Below, in pieces: positions 1-8,883 of a stretch of DNA of 64,000 nucleotides (the stretch's first letter is position 1; each line of letters begins with the position of its first letter). The notes beneath the pieces are model-generated. The model was not told where the DNA came from. It worked only from the letters and a program-made list of their open reading frames with translations, and did not search any database. Made by a program: the position numbers and the translations under genes. The DNA comes from Ancylomarina salipaludis (GTDB lineage Bacteria > Bacteroidota > Bacteroidia > Bacteroidales > Marinifilaceae): positions 186,001 to 250,000 of the forward strand of contig NZ_SAXA01000001.1 in assembly GCF_004122035.1 (NCBI RefSeq), read 5' to 3'.

Positions 1-198
1 CTGAATATTCCCCATCATTCCGGGAACATCTTTGAAAATATTTTTATTCTTTCGTTGCAACAAATAATCAGGATCAGTATTCCCAACTGTTTTCACAAAA
101 AATGTGTCGTTGATAAACCCCTCGCCTAAAGGACGAATATTTTCGATATTCCCCTCAACCTGAAACTTCGATGCAATATAATTTAGATTTCTATCCAT
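1..198 (-). CDS. N-acetylhexosamine kinase-like phosphotransferase, N-terminal part
   Basis: The first 66 residues of a protein whose remainder lies left of the window. The start PLGEGFINDTFFV followed by YLLQRKNKNIF and VPGMM is typical of the aminoglycoside-phosphotransferase-fold kinases that include N-acetylhexosamine 1-kinase (NahK), often annotated as mucin desulfatase or phosphotransferase in Bacteroidota. The glycine-rich segment LGEGFIN is the nucleotide-binding loop. The ATG at 198 lies 33 bases after the stop of the permease gene, so the two are probably co-transcribed. Family membership is fairly clear. The substrate (GlcNAc, GalNAc or another hexose) is inferred from its neighbours: a permease, GlmM and a sugar nucleotidyltransferase. 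Catalytic residues are off the window and cannot be checked. Confidence 0.72.
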   Translation of the reverse strand, partial: MDRNLNYIASKFQVEGNIENIRPLGEGFINDTFFVKTVGNTDPDYLLQRKNKNIFKDVPGMMGNIQ

Positions 199-231
199 CT
201 GTTTAAATTAATTTCCCGCAAAATATTCTGC

Positions 232-1500
232 TTATTTCCAAGATTTCAACTTGTATCCCTTTATTGAATAAAAAAGAATGAATAGATAACAAGGTATCAT
301 AACCCAATAGGCTTGTTGACTTCCAAATGAATCAGAAAGATGTCCCCAAACCAATGGCATAATTGCACCACCTGAAATAGCCATAATTAAAAGAGCTGAT
401 CCGGTATTTATAAATCTTCCCAGATTGGAAAGAGCTAATGGCCAAATGGCTGGCCAAACCAAAGCATTTGCAAATCCAAACAGAGCAACAAAAACAACTG
501 AAGTAAGACCTGATGTAAAGACAACTCCCAATGCGAAAATAACACCAAAAATAGCGGACATCTGAAGTGCAAATCGTTGTGAAATAACCCGGGGAATTAA
601 GGTAATTCCTAACAAATATCCCACAACCATTGTGACCATTGTATACGATGTAAAGGCTTTTGCGACATTTAATTCTATTCCCAAGGAAAGGCCATAACGA
701 ATAATGGTATCGCCTGCGACAACTTCAGCCCCAACGTAAAAAAACAGAGCTAAAACACCTAGTATTAAATGAGGAAAGGCAAAAATATTTTTCTTATTGG
801 AATGATCTACTGATTCGTCATCTCCATTTTTTGTAACGTCAATTTCAGGTAGCGGAGCCATACGTACCCCGAATCCCATTAGTATAAGTACAATGGTCAT
901 CACAATATATGGATTGATCACGCGAGCCGCTAAACTGTCTAAAGCTGCAACACGGGCAACCGCACTCATTGTTTCTAAACTTTGTTTAAAAGCATCGCCA
1001 TCGTGCAGAATATAATAAGCCAAAATAAGAGGTGCCATCGCTCCTGCAAACTTGTTGCAAATTCCCAAAATACTAATTCGACTCGCAGCACTTTCTTTGG
1101 GACCAATTACCGTTACGTAGGGATTTGAAGCTGTTTGCAAAATTGCAAGTCCGGTTCCCATCACAAAAAGACCTGTTAAAAAAGTTAGGAAAGTTCTGGA
1201 TAAAGCTGCCGGAATAAAGATTAAAGTTCCCACTGCCATGACCCATAAACCAACCATCATACCATTTTTAAAACCCGTCTTTTTTAATATCCACGACGAT
1301 GGCAAGGCCATAATAGTGTAGGCGATATAAAAAGAAAAAGCAACAAACATAGCCTGAAAATCAGTCAGATCACATGCAATTTGTAAATAAGGAATTAAAA
1401 TTCCATTCAGCCATGTTACAAAGCCAAAAATGAAGAACAAGGCGCAAATGATAATCATTGGCAGAACAAAGCTCTTGAATGAAGATTGAGAAGTACTCAT
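232..1500 (-). CDS. FucP-type sugar:H+ symporter (MFS, FHS family)
   Basis: A 422-residue inner-membrane protein with about 12 hydrophobic segments. Its N-terminal stretch FFIFGFVTWLNGILIPYLQ and the segment TASNPYVTVIGP are signatures of the fucose/galactose/glucose (FHS) branch of the major facilitator superfamily, which also contains N-acetylglucosamine permeases (NagP). It probably imports a monosaccharide by proton symport. Length and ends are normal. It sits between glmM (56 bases upstream) and the NahK-like kinase (33 bases downstream) in one minus-strand run headed by a ROK regulator, so an N-acetylhexosamine is the likeliest cargo; that part is inference. No promoter is evident in the short gap before it. 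Confidence 0.85.
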   Translation of the reverse strand: MSTSQSSFKSFVLPMIIICALFFIFGFVTWLNGILIPYLQIACDLTDFQAMFVAFSFYIAYTIMALPSSWILKKTGFKNGMMVGLWVMAVGTLIFIPAALSRTFLTFLTGLFVMGTGLAILQTASNPYVTVIGPKESAASRISILGICNKFAGAMAPLILAYYILHDGDAFKQSLETMSAVARVAALDSLAARVINPYIVMTIVLILMGFGVRMAPLPEIDVTKNGDDESVDHSNKKNIFAFPHLILGVLALFFYVGAEVVAGDTIIRYGLSLGIELNVAKAFTSYTMVTMVVGYLLGITLIPRVISQRFALQMSAIFGVIFALGVVFTSGLTSVVFVALFGFANALVWPAIWPLALSNLGRFINTGSALLIMAISGGAIMPLVWGHLSDSFGSQQAYWVMIPCYLFILFYSIKGYKLKSWK

Positions 1501-1556
1501 TTTATAAATGATTTTAGGTTAAAAAATCGATATACAATCTGTAAGAATCGATTCTG

Positions 1557-2936
1557 TTAATTTTGATTTTTCATTAATTGTTTAACACACTCTGCCAAAT
1601 CCTTAGCATATTTTTCGGTCGTTGCTTCGGCATAAATGCGAATAATTTGTTCCGTATTGGATTTTCTCATATGAACCCAGCCTTCCGGAAATATAATTTT
1701 CAGTCCATCAATGGTATGACATGGGTAATCGATAAATTTTCTACGAACTTGCTCCAGAATATTATCCAAATCAACAACGCCTTCCAATTCGATTTTTTGT
1801 TTCTCTATTTTGTAATCCGGATAAGTTGCACGCAACTCCGAAGATGTCATCTTACTTTTAGCCAAATAAGTCAGAAATAACGCAACACCAACCAAAGCAT
1901 CTCTGCCATAGTGTAATTCCGGATAAATGACTCCTCCATTACCTTCACCACCAATAACAGCTGATTGCTTCTTCATTTCTCGTACCACATTGACTTCACC
2001 AACTGCCGATTCAAAAAACTCAACACCATTTTTTTCAGCAATCCCGCGCAAAGCCATTGTCGATGATAAATTGGCAACCAATGCTCCTTTGGTCTGTTGA
2101 AGGACATAATCGGCAACAGAAACCAGCGTGTATTCTTCACCGAAAGGCGTTCCGTCATTGCATACCAAAGCCAAACGATCAACATCAGGATCAACAATAA
2201 TCCCCAAGTCTAATTTCTCTTTTTTAACCAACTCGCTTATCTCCACAATATTCTCGGGAAGGGGTTCCGGATTGTGAGCGAAATGTCCATCAGGCACACA
2301 ATTGATTTCAGTCACTCGATTAACCCCTAAAGCTTTTAAAAGACGTGGAATCGCAATTCCTCCAACCGAATTAACAGCATCAACAGCAACAGAAAAATCA
2401 GCAGCAGCAATAGCATCAACATCAACCAAATCTAAATCAAGAATATGTTGAATATGCTTATCTAAATAGGTTTCGTCTCTCGTATAAGTTCCCAACTCAT
2501 CTACAGCATTGTAAGTGTAGCTTTTATCTTCAACCAGCTGAAGAATCTCTTTTCCGTCCTGATCGGAAATAAACTCACCTTCACTGTTCAACAATTTAAG
2601 GGCATTCCAGTTTTTAGGATTATGACTGGCTGTAATGATAATACCACCACCTGCATTCATATCGGTCACTGCCATTTCCACAGTTGGCGTTGTTGCTAAG
2701 CCAAGGTCGATGACCTCCACCCCAACTGCCATCAGAGAGCCAACGACAAGTTGGTTCACCATTTCACCACTGATTCTGGCATCGCGCCCAATCACAAGCT
2801 TTTTGCTCGCTCCATTTTTTTGTAGCCAAATACCAAAAGCCCCGGCAATACTGACTACGTCCATAGGTGTCAAAGCCTGACCTGGTCTGCCACCTATTGT
2901 GCCTCTAATTCCAGATATCGATTTAATTAAAGTCAT
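1557..2936 (-). CDS. glmM: phosphoglucosamine mutase
   Basis: A 459-residue alpha-D-phosphohexomutase that interconverts GlcN-6-phosphate and GlcN-1-phosphate on the way to UDP-GlcNAc, needed for peptidoglycan. The active-site serine lies in TASHNPKNWNALKL (about residue 104), the metal loop is DPDVDRLAL (about residue 250), and the phosphate-binding C-terminal segment is RKSNTEQIIRIYAEA. The N-terminus SISGIRGTIGG is typical of the GlmM form found in Bacteroidota. A general phosphomannomutase/phosphoglucomutase activity cannot be excluded from sequence alone. It lies 72 bases after the nucleotidyltransferase and 56 bases before the permease gene, so it could also serve salvage of imported amino sugars. 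Confidence 0.87.
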   Translation of the reverse strand: MTLIKSISGIRGTIGGRPGQALTPMDVVSIAGAFGIWLQKNGASKKLVIGRDARISGEMVNQLVVGSLMAVGVEVIDLGLATTPTVEMAVTDMNAGGGIIITASHNPKNWNALKLLNSEGEFISDQDGKEILQLVEDKSYTYNAVDELGTYTRDETYLDKHIQHILDLDLVDVDAIAAADFSVAVDAVNSVGGIAIPRLLKALGVNRVTEINCVPDGHFAHNPEPLPENIVEISELVKKEKLDLGIIVDPDVDRLALVCNDGTPFGEEYTLVSVADYVLQQTKGALVANLSSTMALRGIAEKNGVEFFESAVGEVNVVREMKKQSAVIGGEGNGGVIYPELHYGRDALVGVALFLTYLAKSKMTSSELRATYPDYKIEKQKIELEGVVDLDNILEQVRRKFIDYPCHTIDGLKIIFPEGWVHMRKSNTEQIIRIYAEATTEKYAKDLAECVKQLMKNQN

Positions 2937-3008
2937 TCTTGTTCTCTTTAGGGTAATTTCATTGTTATAGCCCCATGGCTACCTTTATCCTTAATAATTC
3001 ATCCTATT

Positions 3009-3908
3009 TTAGCTCCAAAGCTTTGCAGGATAAATGCCTTTTTCAACCAATTCTAAAATAGCCTTGGCTGCTTTTTCTTTATCCTCACGATAGGTTACAC
3101 CAAACCACTGCGCATCTGATTTCAACACCTTAACCTTGGTATTTCCTCCCTCAATTATTTTAGCAACAACTGAAGGAATATAAAACTCCGATGTTAAGGC
3201 TTCTCCTTCGGCTGCTAAAAAACTGATAAACTGTTCTTCCAGATGCTTAAACAATTGAGGCGTGAATCCCCAAAAATTCATCGACACAGTTGTCTCTCCA
3301 GCAAGCGGTATCCACTTATCGTCTTCCTTATAGGCTATTCCCTCTTTCAATTTCTCAATATGAGTACGCTCAACAACTGTTACCAGATGATCATCTGCAT
3401 TCGTAGAACAAACACCACGTGAGACAGAACCATTTTCGGATATCGTATTAGCCAGCTGATAGCCAACCATCCCATATTCTTGTTCTGTAATTGAATTTTT
3501 TAAGAAATTAGCCATCGTAGTAAATGCTTCCACACCATAATAATCATCCGCATTAATCACTGCAAAAGGCTCATTAATACAATCTTTAGCCATTAAAATA
3601 GCATGACCAGTTCCCCATGGTTTTTCCCGATCAGGATTAAATGATGCCCCCTCAGGCACATTCCCAATTTCCTGATTCACATAAGCAACTTCAATTTTGC
3701 CAGCTAATTTTGCATTAAAAATTTCTTTGAATTCCTTTTCAAAACTTTCTCTGATCACAAAAACAATTTTTCCAAAGCCAGCTTCAATCGCATCATAAAT
3801 TGAATAATCGATAATCGTTTCATTTGATGGGCCTATAGGATCAATTTGTTTTAATCCGCCATAACGGCTTCCCATTCCTGCTGCAAGTACGAGTAATGTC
3901 GGTTTCAT
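3009..3908 (-). CDS. sugar-1-phosphate nucleotidyltransferase family protein
   Basis: A 299-residue cytoplasmic protein. The N-terminal LAAGMGSRYGGLKQ is the nucleotide-binding motif of NTP-transferases that activate sugar 1-phosphates, and NADDYYG (about residue 119) matches the metal-binding Asp region. There is no left-handed beta-helix acyltransferase domain, so it is not a GlmU fusion. It starts 18 bases after the ROK regulator gene, which indicates one transcript. With the NahK-like kinase and GlmM in the same run it could make a UDP- or other NDP-activated sugar from a salvaged sugar 1-phosphate. The exact sugar and nucleotide are not readable from the sequence. Confidence 0.78.
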   Translation of the reverse strand: MKPTLLVLAAGMGSRYGGLKQIDPIGPSNETIIDYSIYDAIEAGFGKIVFVIRESFEKEFKEIFNAKLAGKIEVAYVNQEIGNVPEGASFNPDREKPWGTGHAILMAKDCINEPFAVINADDYYGVEAFTTMANFLKNSITEQEYGMVGYQLANTISENGSVSRGVCSTNADDHLVTVVERTHIEKLKEGIAYKEDDKWIPLAGETTVSMNFWGFTPQLFKHLEEQFISFLAAEGEALTSEFYIPSVVAKIIEGGNTKVKVLKSDAQWFGVTYREDKEKAAKAILELVEKGIYPAKLWS

Positions 3909-3926
3909 TATATCTTAATTTATATC

Positions 3927-5153
3927 TTAGCTTATTCTTAAAACTTCTTTCATCACATTGGATAGGGTTCCCATCAGTGCTGCATCATCAATCAGGTCGG
4001 AACAAACAACTTCTGTTTCTGAACTAATTCGGTCCATAGCATATTTATTTAAGGCCATTCTCACAGGATCTACAATATACTTTCCGGTTTGAGCCAATCG
4101 CCCACCAATGATTATCATTTCGGGATTCAGTAAGTGAATCAAAGTCACCAGACCTTTCCCCAGATAATCACTCATTTTATTTAGCTGATCGATTGCAAAT
4201 TGATCGCCATTATTGATAGCAGCGACAACCTCTCGCAAATCGATTGATTTGCCTTCGTCTTTAGCTTGACGTAAAAAACTTGCCTGCCCTTTTTCAATGC
4301 CTTCATTTACATTTCTGACCAGAATCTCACCCGAGGTTAAAGTCTCCAAGCAACCAATTTTTCCACAATAACACTGCTCGCCTTCCGGATCGATTAAAAT
4401 ATGACCAAACTCACCTGCAAAACCATTTTTACCTGAATACAACTGCTCATTTAAAATAATCCCCAGACCGATTCGGTTACTTAAATTCAGACATAAAACA
4501 TCTTTTTTTCCTTTTGCTTTTCCAAAAGCTTTTTCTCCCAAAGCCATCATTCTGGCATCATTATCCAATACAACTGAGAAACCTAGCTTCTCACTCAAAT
4601 AATTTCCCAGGCCCTGCTCTGCAAAAGTTAGGTGCGTAAATGACACCCCATTTTTAGCATCAATCAAACCGGGAATGGATAGCCCCATAGCTAAAACCTG
4701 CGATGTCGAAATGTTCTTCTCATTAAGTACGTCATTTATCTTCCCCACCAACTTGTCGGTATATGCTGATGAATTTTCAAGATCAAAATTCTTATACTCT
4801 TCACGACGAATAAGCTGATTGCTTAAATCAAACAGAGCAATAGTAAGCGTATGCAAATTGATATCAACACCTACAACATATTGATATGCCGGATTAATAC
4901 AATACAAATTTGGACGTCTTCCTCCTATCGATTCTCCAATCCCATTATCAAGTAATACTCCAAAACCCAACAAATCATCAACCAACGAAGCAACCAAAGG
5001 TTGGCTGATTTTCGAATGTTTTACAATTTCGGCAATTGACGCATTCCCTGTTTCATACAAAAACGAAACAATCTTTCGATACTGTTCTTGTTTTCGATTT
5101 CTTGCATTTGCAGTTCCTGCAATCTCTTTTTCATATTTGAATTCCGGTCTCAA
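3927..5153 (-). CDS. ROK family transcriptional regulator (NagC/XylR-like)
   Basis: A 408-residue protein with an N-terminal winged helix (about residues 20-75; IAEIVKHSKISQPLVASLVDDLL is the recognition region) followed by a ROK sugar-kinase-like domain. GIDINLHTLTI opens the ATPase fold, GEFGHI and the zinc motif CYCGKIGCLETL follow at about residues 247-268. ROK regulators repress sugar operons and are released by a sugar or sugar phosphate. It is the first gene of the amino-sugar run, so autoregulation of the whole operon is likely. Catalytic kinase activity is doubtful because of the DNA-binding domain, but the fold residues are largely present. The 5' region up to the divergent FKBP gene is AT-rich. 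Confidence 0.86.
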   Translation of the reverse strand: MRPEFKYEKEIAGTANARNRKQEQYRKIVSFLYETGNASIAEIVKHSKISQPLVASLVDDLLGFGVLLDNGIGESIGGRRPNLYCINPAYQYVVGVDINLHTLTIALFDLSNQLIRREEYKNFDLENSSAYTDKLVGKINDVLNEKNISTSQVLAMGLSIPGLIDAKNGVSFTHLTFAEQGLGNYLSEKLGFSVVLDNDARMMALGEKAFGKAKGKKDVLCLNLSNRIGLGIILNEQLYSGKNGFAGEFGHILIDPEGEQCYCGKIGCLETLTSGEILVRNVNEGIEKGQASFLRQAKDEGKSIDLREVVAAINNGDQFAIDQLNKMSDYLGKGLVTLIHLLNPEMIIIGGRLAQTGKYIVDPVRMALNKYAMDRISSETEVVCSDLIDDAALMGTLSNVMKEVLRIS

Positions 5154-5286
5154 TCTGTTTCTCTTTAGTTAGCGATTATTTCGTGATAAAAGTAAATTTA
5201 TTTTTAAAAGAAATATCATCTTTTAAAATATTTTTTAAAAGTATTTTTCATTAGAGACTAATCCATTATCACTCTAAACAGTATCT

Positions 5287-5318
5287 CCTTTCAATACAGG
5301 CAGTTTTTACTATATTTG
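5287..5318 (+). promoter_or_regulatory. Bacteroidota-type promoter of the FKBP lipoprotein gene
   Basis: TATATTTG at 5311-5318 fits the TAnnTTTG -7 element, with TTTC at 5287-5290 twenty bases before it as the -33 element. The start codon follows 22 bases downstream at 5341. The spacing and sequence match known Bacteroidota sigma-ABfr promoters; this is a sequence match only. Confidence 0.6.
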
Positions 5319-5340
5319 CCCGCAATAAAAAAATTTAGAT

Positions 5341-6189
5341 ATGAAATATACCCTATTTATTTTAGCCATTTGCCTCTTTACTTCCTGTAATAAAGACGAA
5401 GAAGCTGATTATACAGTGAAAAATGAAACCGAAATTCAAGACTACATTACAACACACAATCTGAATGCAGAAAAGAGTAGCTCAGGTTTGTATTATGTGA
5501 TTGAAGAAATCGGTACTGGTAAAGCTGCCAGCCCGGATTCCTATGTAAATGTAACATACAAAGGTTATTTAACTAACGGAGACGTATTTGACGAAAGTGA
5601 TTCTAATGGCATTTTCACGAACTTACAGCAAGTAATACAAGGTTGGACAGAAGGAATTAGTCATTTTAATGAAGGCGGTTGTGGGAAGCTTTTAATTCCA
5701 TCTCGTCTGGCATATGGTAATTCAAGCAATGGCCCAATACCTGGAGGTTCTGTTCTTATTTTTGATATTCAACTTAAAACAGTATATGACAATTTAGAAA
5801 CCTGTTTAAAAGCTAAAAACGAAACCGAAATTACCAATTACATAACAAACCATAAACTGGAAGCTCAAAGAAGCGATTCTGGCTTATATTATATAATTGA
5901 AGAAGAAGGAACGGGCATTCAACCCACTGCCAACTCAAATGTCACAGTAGCTTACAAAGGCTATTTCACCAATGATAAGGTATTTGATCAAAGTGGTTCT
6001 AATGGTATTTCTATTGGTTTGGATAAAGTTATTAAAGGGTGGACTGAAGGTATTCCCTATTTTAAAGAAGGTGGTAAAGGTAAACTATTAATTCCCTCAC
6101 ATTTAGGATATGGCGCCTACGGTGGAGGTTCAATTCCTGGCGGCACAGTTCTTATTTTTGATGTCAACCTTATAAAAGTTAATGAATAA
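5341..6189 (+). CDS. lipoprotein with two tandem FKBP-type peptidyl-prolyl isomerase domains
   Basis: A 282-residue protein with a lipoprotein signal (MKYTLFILAICLFTSC, Cys 16). Two FKBP domains follow: roughly residues 25-147 and 157-280. They are internal repeats; each begins with NETEI..YIT.H.L.A..S.SGLYY.IEE and ends with IPGG(S/T)VLIFD. FKBP-type isomerases catalyse cis-trans isomerisation of X-Pro bonds; a lipid anchor places this one in the cell envelope. The core residues YKGY, FD, VI.GWTEG and IP are present in both. Domain 1 carries GGCGKLL where domain 2 has GGKGKLL, an unusual free cysteine for a periplasmic protein. It has its own promoter and terminator and is monocistronic. Confidence 0.87.
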   Translation: MKYTLFILAICLFTSCNKDEEADYTVKNETEIQDYITTHNLNAEKSSSGLYYVIEEIGTGKAASPDSYVNVTYKGYLTNGDVFDESDSNGIFTNLQQVIQGWTEGISHFNEGGCGKLLIPSRLAYGNSSNGPIPGGSVLIFDIQLKTVYDNLETCLKAKNETEITNYITNHKLEAQRSDSGLYYIIEEEGTGIQPTANSNVTVAYKGYFTNDKVFDQSGSNGISIGLDKVIKGWTEGIPYFKEGGKGKLLIPSHLGYGAYGGGSIPGGTVLIFDVNLIKVNE

Positions 6190-6220
6190 CAGACTAATCC
6201 GAAGATTAGCTTGACAAATT

Positions 6221-6263
6221 AAAAAGGCTTACCCTAAATTCTATTTTAGGGCAAGCCTTTTTT
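6221..6263. terminator. bidirectional terminator between FKBP gene and plsC-like gene
   Basis: AAAAAGGCTTaCCCTAAA pairs with TTTAGGGcAAGCCTTTTT around a short loop; a T-run follows on the plus strand and A-run precedes it, so it can stop both convergent genes. Observed directly. Confidence 0.85.
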
Positions 6264-6287
6264 ATTAAACCATTAACGTAGGTTTAT

Positions 6288-7040
6288 CTACACGCCATAT
6301 TTTTGTTTTAAGGGTTGGTTAATCACCTCCTTAAGTTTCTCTTGCAAAGCCTCAGTATCTTGTTTTGTTAATCCCTCAGTTGAAATAGGCGGATGAATAA
6401 TAACTTCAGCTACACCCGGACTAGCATTTCCCTTAAACAAGCTGCTTCGTTGCAATCTTTTCCAATTGGTCGTTTGTGTCACAGGTAAAATAGGAATACC
6501 CATTTGTATGGCAATTGATACCGCTCCCGATTTAAACTCGCCTAATTTTGGTGCATTTTTCGGTATAGTCCCCTCAGGTAATATCACCAAAGGATGACCT
6601 TCCTTTACCACATCCATCATCGTTTTAAAACTTTTTAAAGCCCCAAGCCTGTTGTGTCTATCGACCAATATATTCATACCTGAGGTATAAAAAATGTGAA
6701 ACAGAGGCCATTTTTCAATTTCCTTTTTACCTGTAAAAACAAAGTGCTGATCGAAAATAGCATAAAGAGGCGCCGGATCGAGAAATGATGTGTGATTGGA
6801 ACAGATTAAAAAAGGCTGGTCTCTTAAAATATTCTCCCTTCCTTTTACTCGCAAATAAATACCCGAACCATAAAGCCAAACCTTAGCATAAACTCTAATG
6901 ATTTTAAAAGCCGTAGGAAACCTCTCTTTTTTAGCCAAAAAGAAATAAAATAAAGGATAAAATAAGATTAAAGTCAATACAAAATAGAGCAGAAAATAGA
7001 TTTTGTAAATCAGTTTAAATGGGAATAAGATAAAATTCAT
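6288..7040 (-). CDS. 1-acyl-sn-glycerol-3-phosphate acyltransferase family protein
   Basis: A PlsC-type membrane acyltransferase of about 250 residues. NHTSFLDPAPLY contains the catalytic HX4D motif, and LPEGTIP is the acceptor-binding motif. A long hydrophobic N-terminal segment anchors it in the inner membrane. It probably transfers an acyl chain to lysophosphatidic acid in phospholipid synthesis. I chose the ATG at 7040 because MNFILFPFKLIYK is the usual family start; an in-frame ATG at 7091 would add 17 residues that do not look like family sequence. Another possibility is an acyltransferase for ornithine lipids or a related lipid, since this motif set is shared. It stands alone and converges on the FKBP gene. 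Confidence 0.82.
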   Translation of the reverse strand: MNFILFPFKLIYKIYFLLYFVLTLILFYPLFYFFLAKKERFPTAFKIIRVYAKVWLYGSGIYLRVKGRENILRDQPFLICSNHTSFLDPAPLYAIFDQHFVFTGKKEIEKWPLFHIFYTSGMNILVDRHNRLGALKSFKTMMDVVKEGHPLVILPEGTIPKNAPKLGEFKSGAVSIAIQMGIPILPVTQTTNWKRLQRSSLFKGNASPGVAEVIIHPPISTEGLTKQDTEALQEKLKEVINQPLKQKYGV

Positions 7041-7328
7041 TATAAAAATCGATATTAAATTTAAGCTAACCAAAATGGAAGAGTCATCCATAAAACATTA
7101 ACAATCTTTAAGTACAAATGCCTTAACTAAACCAATCCATAACTTACACAAAAGTAAAATATCAATTCGTATTATCATTCATAATCCTTTGGAATATCCA
7201 ATTTAAGTTAATAATGCCAGGATATTCGCAAACTTAATACTGATCAGGATATGATATTAGGCATACTTCCTCTTTTAGATATTCATTATCTTGTACCGCA
7301 AAACAACACGACGCTAAAACACAGAACT

Positions 7329-8738
7329 ATGAAAAAAACGTTTGTATTAGCCTTATTACTAATGGGAAGCTCCATTTTTGCAAAGGCACAATATGCTGAA
7401 TATTTTACCTCAGCAACCATGCGATTGGATTATAATCATGTGGGAAACTCAAATGAGGAACACTTTGCATTCGACCAAATGGTCAACGACGGCGAATGGG
7501 CCGGAAGCAAAACAGTTTTAATTGACGACTTGAAATTAGGCAAATACTTTTTCGAAGTCAAAGACATTAAAACTGGCAAACTGCTTTATTCAAGAGGCTT
7601 TTCAAGTATTTATGGCGAGTGGGAAACCACACCCGAAGCAGATAACGAATGGGGAAGTTTTCATGAATCAATTCGTTTTCCCTGGCCCAAAACCGAAGTA
7701 AATGTAACCCTATCGAAACGTAATATTAATAATGGTTTCGATCCTGTTTGGACTTATAAGGTAAATCCCCAACACTACCGCGCTTTTACAAGTCCTGTTA
7801 AAAATTACTATAACACCATAGATTTAGTTGTAAACGGAAAACCCGAAAATCAAGTTGATATTGTTGTTCTAGGTGAAGGATATGCAAAAAAAGACATGGC
7901 TAAATTTAGAAAAGATGCTCAACGTTTTGCTGAAGTGCTTTTGAATACAGAACCTTACGCATCTTTCAAAGACAAATTCTCAATCAGAGCCGTTGAAACG
8001 CCATCTCCGGATTCAGGTGTTAACCACCCTCATCAGGATATTCACACTCGATCAGCGCTTTCTGTAACATATGGCGCTTTCGATTCAGAACGCTACGCCT
8101 TAGGTTTCGATAATAAAACCATTCGCAATGCAGCTGCTGCCGTACCCTATGAATTTACTGCTATTCTGATGAATGACTCTATCTATGGCGGTGGCGGTAT
8201 TTACAACTTATACATCACTGCCGCAGTTGATAATGCGTTTCAGGAATACTTATTCGTTCATGAATTCGGCCATCACTTTGCCGATTTGGCTGATGAATAT
8301 TACACATCAGCTACAGCTTACGAAATGGATGCCAAACATCTTGAGCCATGGGAGTTGAACGTAACAGCTAATGCCGATCCTGAAACCATCAAGTGGAAAG
8401 ATATTGTAACTGAAAATACGCCTATTCCAACCCCTTGGGAGAAAGAAAAATATGACAAACACAGTATTGCCACTCAGAAGAAACGTGTCGAAATGCGTAA
8501 AGCTAAAGTTGACGAAAAGGTAATGGAAGACTTCTTTATCAAGAAAAGAACCTGGGATGACGAACTATTGGCTAATATGAAATACAGCGGCAAAGTGGGT
8601 GCATTTGAAGGAGCCCAATATAAATCAAAAGGCTTGTACAGAAGTGCTGCCAACTGCATCATGTTCACTCGTCACGATAAATTTTGTCCGGCTTGTCAAA
8701 GAGCCATCAAACTCATTATTGATCAGAATACAAAATAA
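7329..8738 (+). CDS. secreted M64-family metallopeptidase (IgA peptidase M64)
   Basis: About 469 residues. The start at 7329 gives a clear signal peptide (MKKTFVLALLLMGSSIFAKAQ); the in-frame ATG at 7251 would add 26 residues before it and is less likely. The N-terminal 110 residues form a beta-rich domain found with M64 peptidases. The zinc motif HEFGHHFADLADEYY (about residue 312) matches HExxH...GLADEYY of family M64. Such enzymes are extracellular or periplasmic endopeptidases; only a few members cleave IgA, so the family name should not be taken as function. Two Cys near the C-terminus (CPAC) may form a disulfide or bind metal. The gene is monocistronic with its own terminator. Confidence 0.85.
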   Translation: MKKTFVLALLLMGSSIFAKAQYAEYFTSATMRLDYNHVGNSNEEHFAFDQMVNDGEWAGSKTVLIDDLKLGKYFFEVKDIKTGKLLYSRGFSSIYGEWETTPEADNEWGSFHESIRFPWPKTEVNVTLSKRNINNGFDPVWTYKVNPQHYRAFTSPVKNYYNTIDLVVNGKPENQVDIVVLGEGYAKKDMAKFRKDAQRFAEVLLNTEPYASFKDKFSIRAVETPSPDSGVNHPHQDIHTRSALSVTYGAFDSERYALGFDNKTIRNAAAAVPYEFTAILMNDSIYGGGGIYNLYITAAVDNAFQEYLFVHEFGHHFADLADEYYTSATAYEMDAKHLEPWELNVTANADPETIKWKDIVTENTPIPTPWEKEKYDKHSIATQKKRVEMRKAKVDEKVMEDFFIKKRTWDDELLANMKYSGKVGAFEGAQYKSKGLYRSAANCIMFTRHDKFCPACQRAIKLIIDQNTK

Positions 8739-8760
8739 AGTATTGGTCACAACCAGTTAC

Positions 8761-8795
8761 AAAAGCGATTCATATAAAATGAGTCGCTTTTTTTT
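8761..8795 (+). terminator. terminator of the M64 peptidase gene
   Basis: AAAAGCGATTCAT pairs with ATGAGTCGCTTTT (one T-G wobble) around a 5-base loop, followed by a run of T. Observed directly. Confidence 0.82.
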
Positions 8796-8883
8796 ATATG
8801 TCCTCGAATAAAAGATTTTTAGCTCTTTAATTGTATTCATTTTAAATCTTAATATCTTAGACTTGAAATTATAACACATTACA

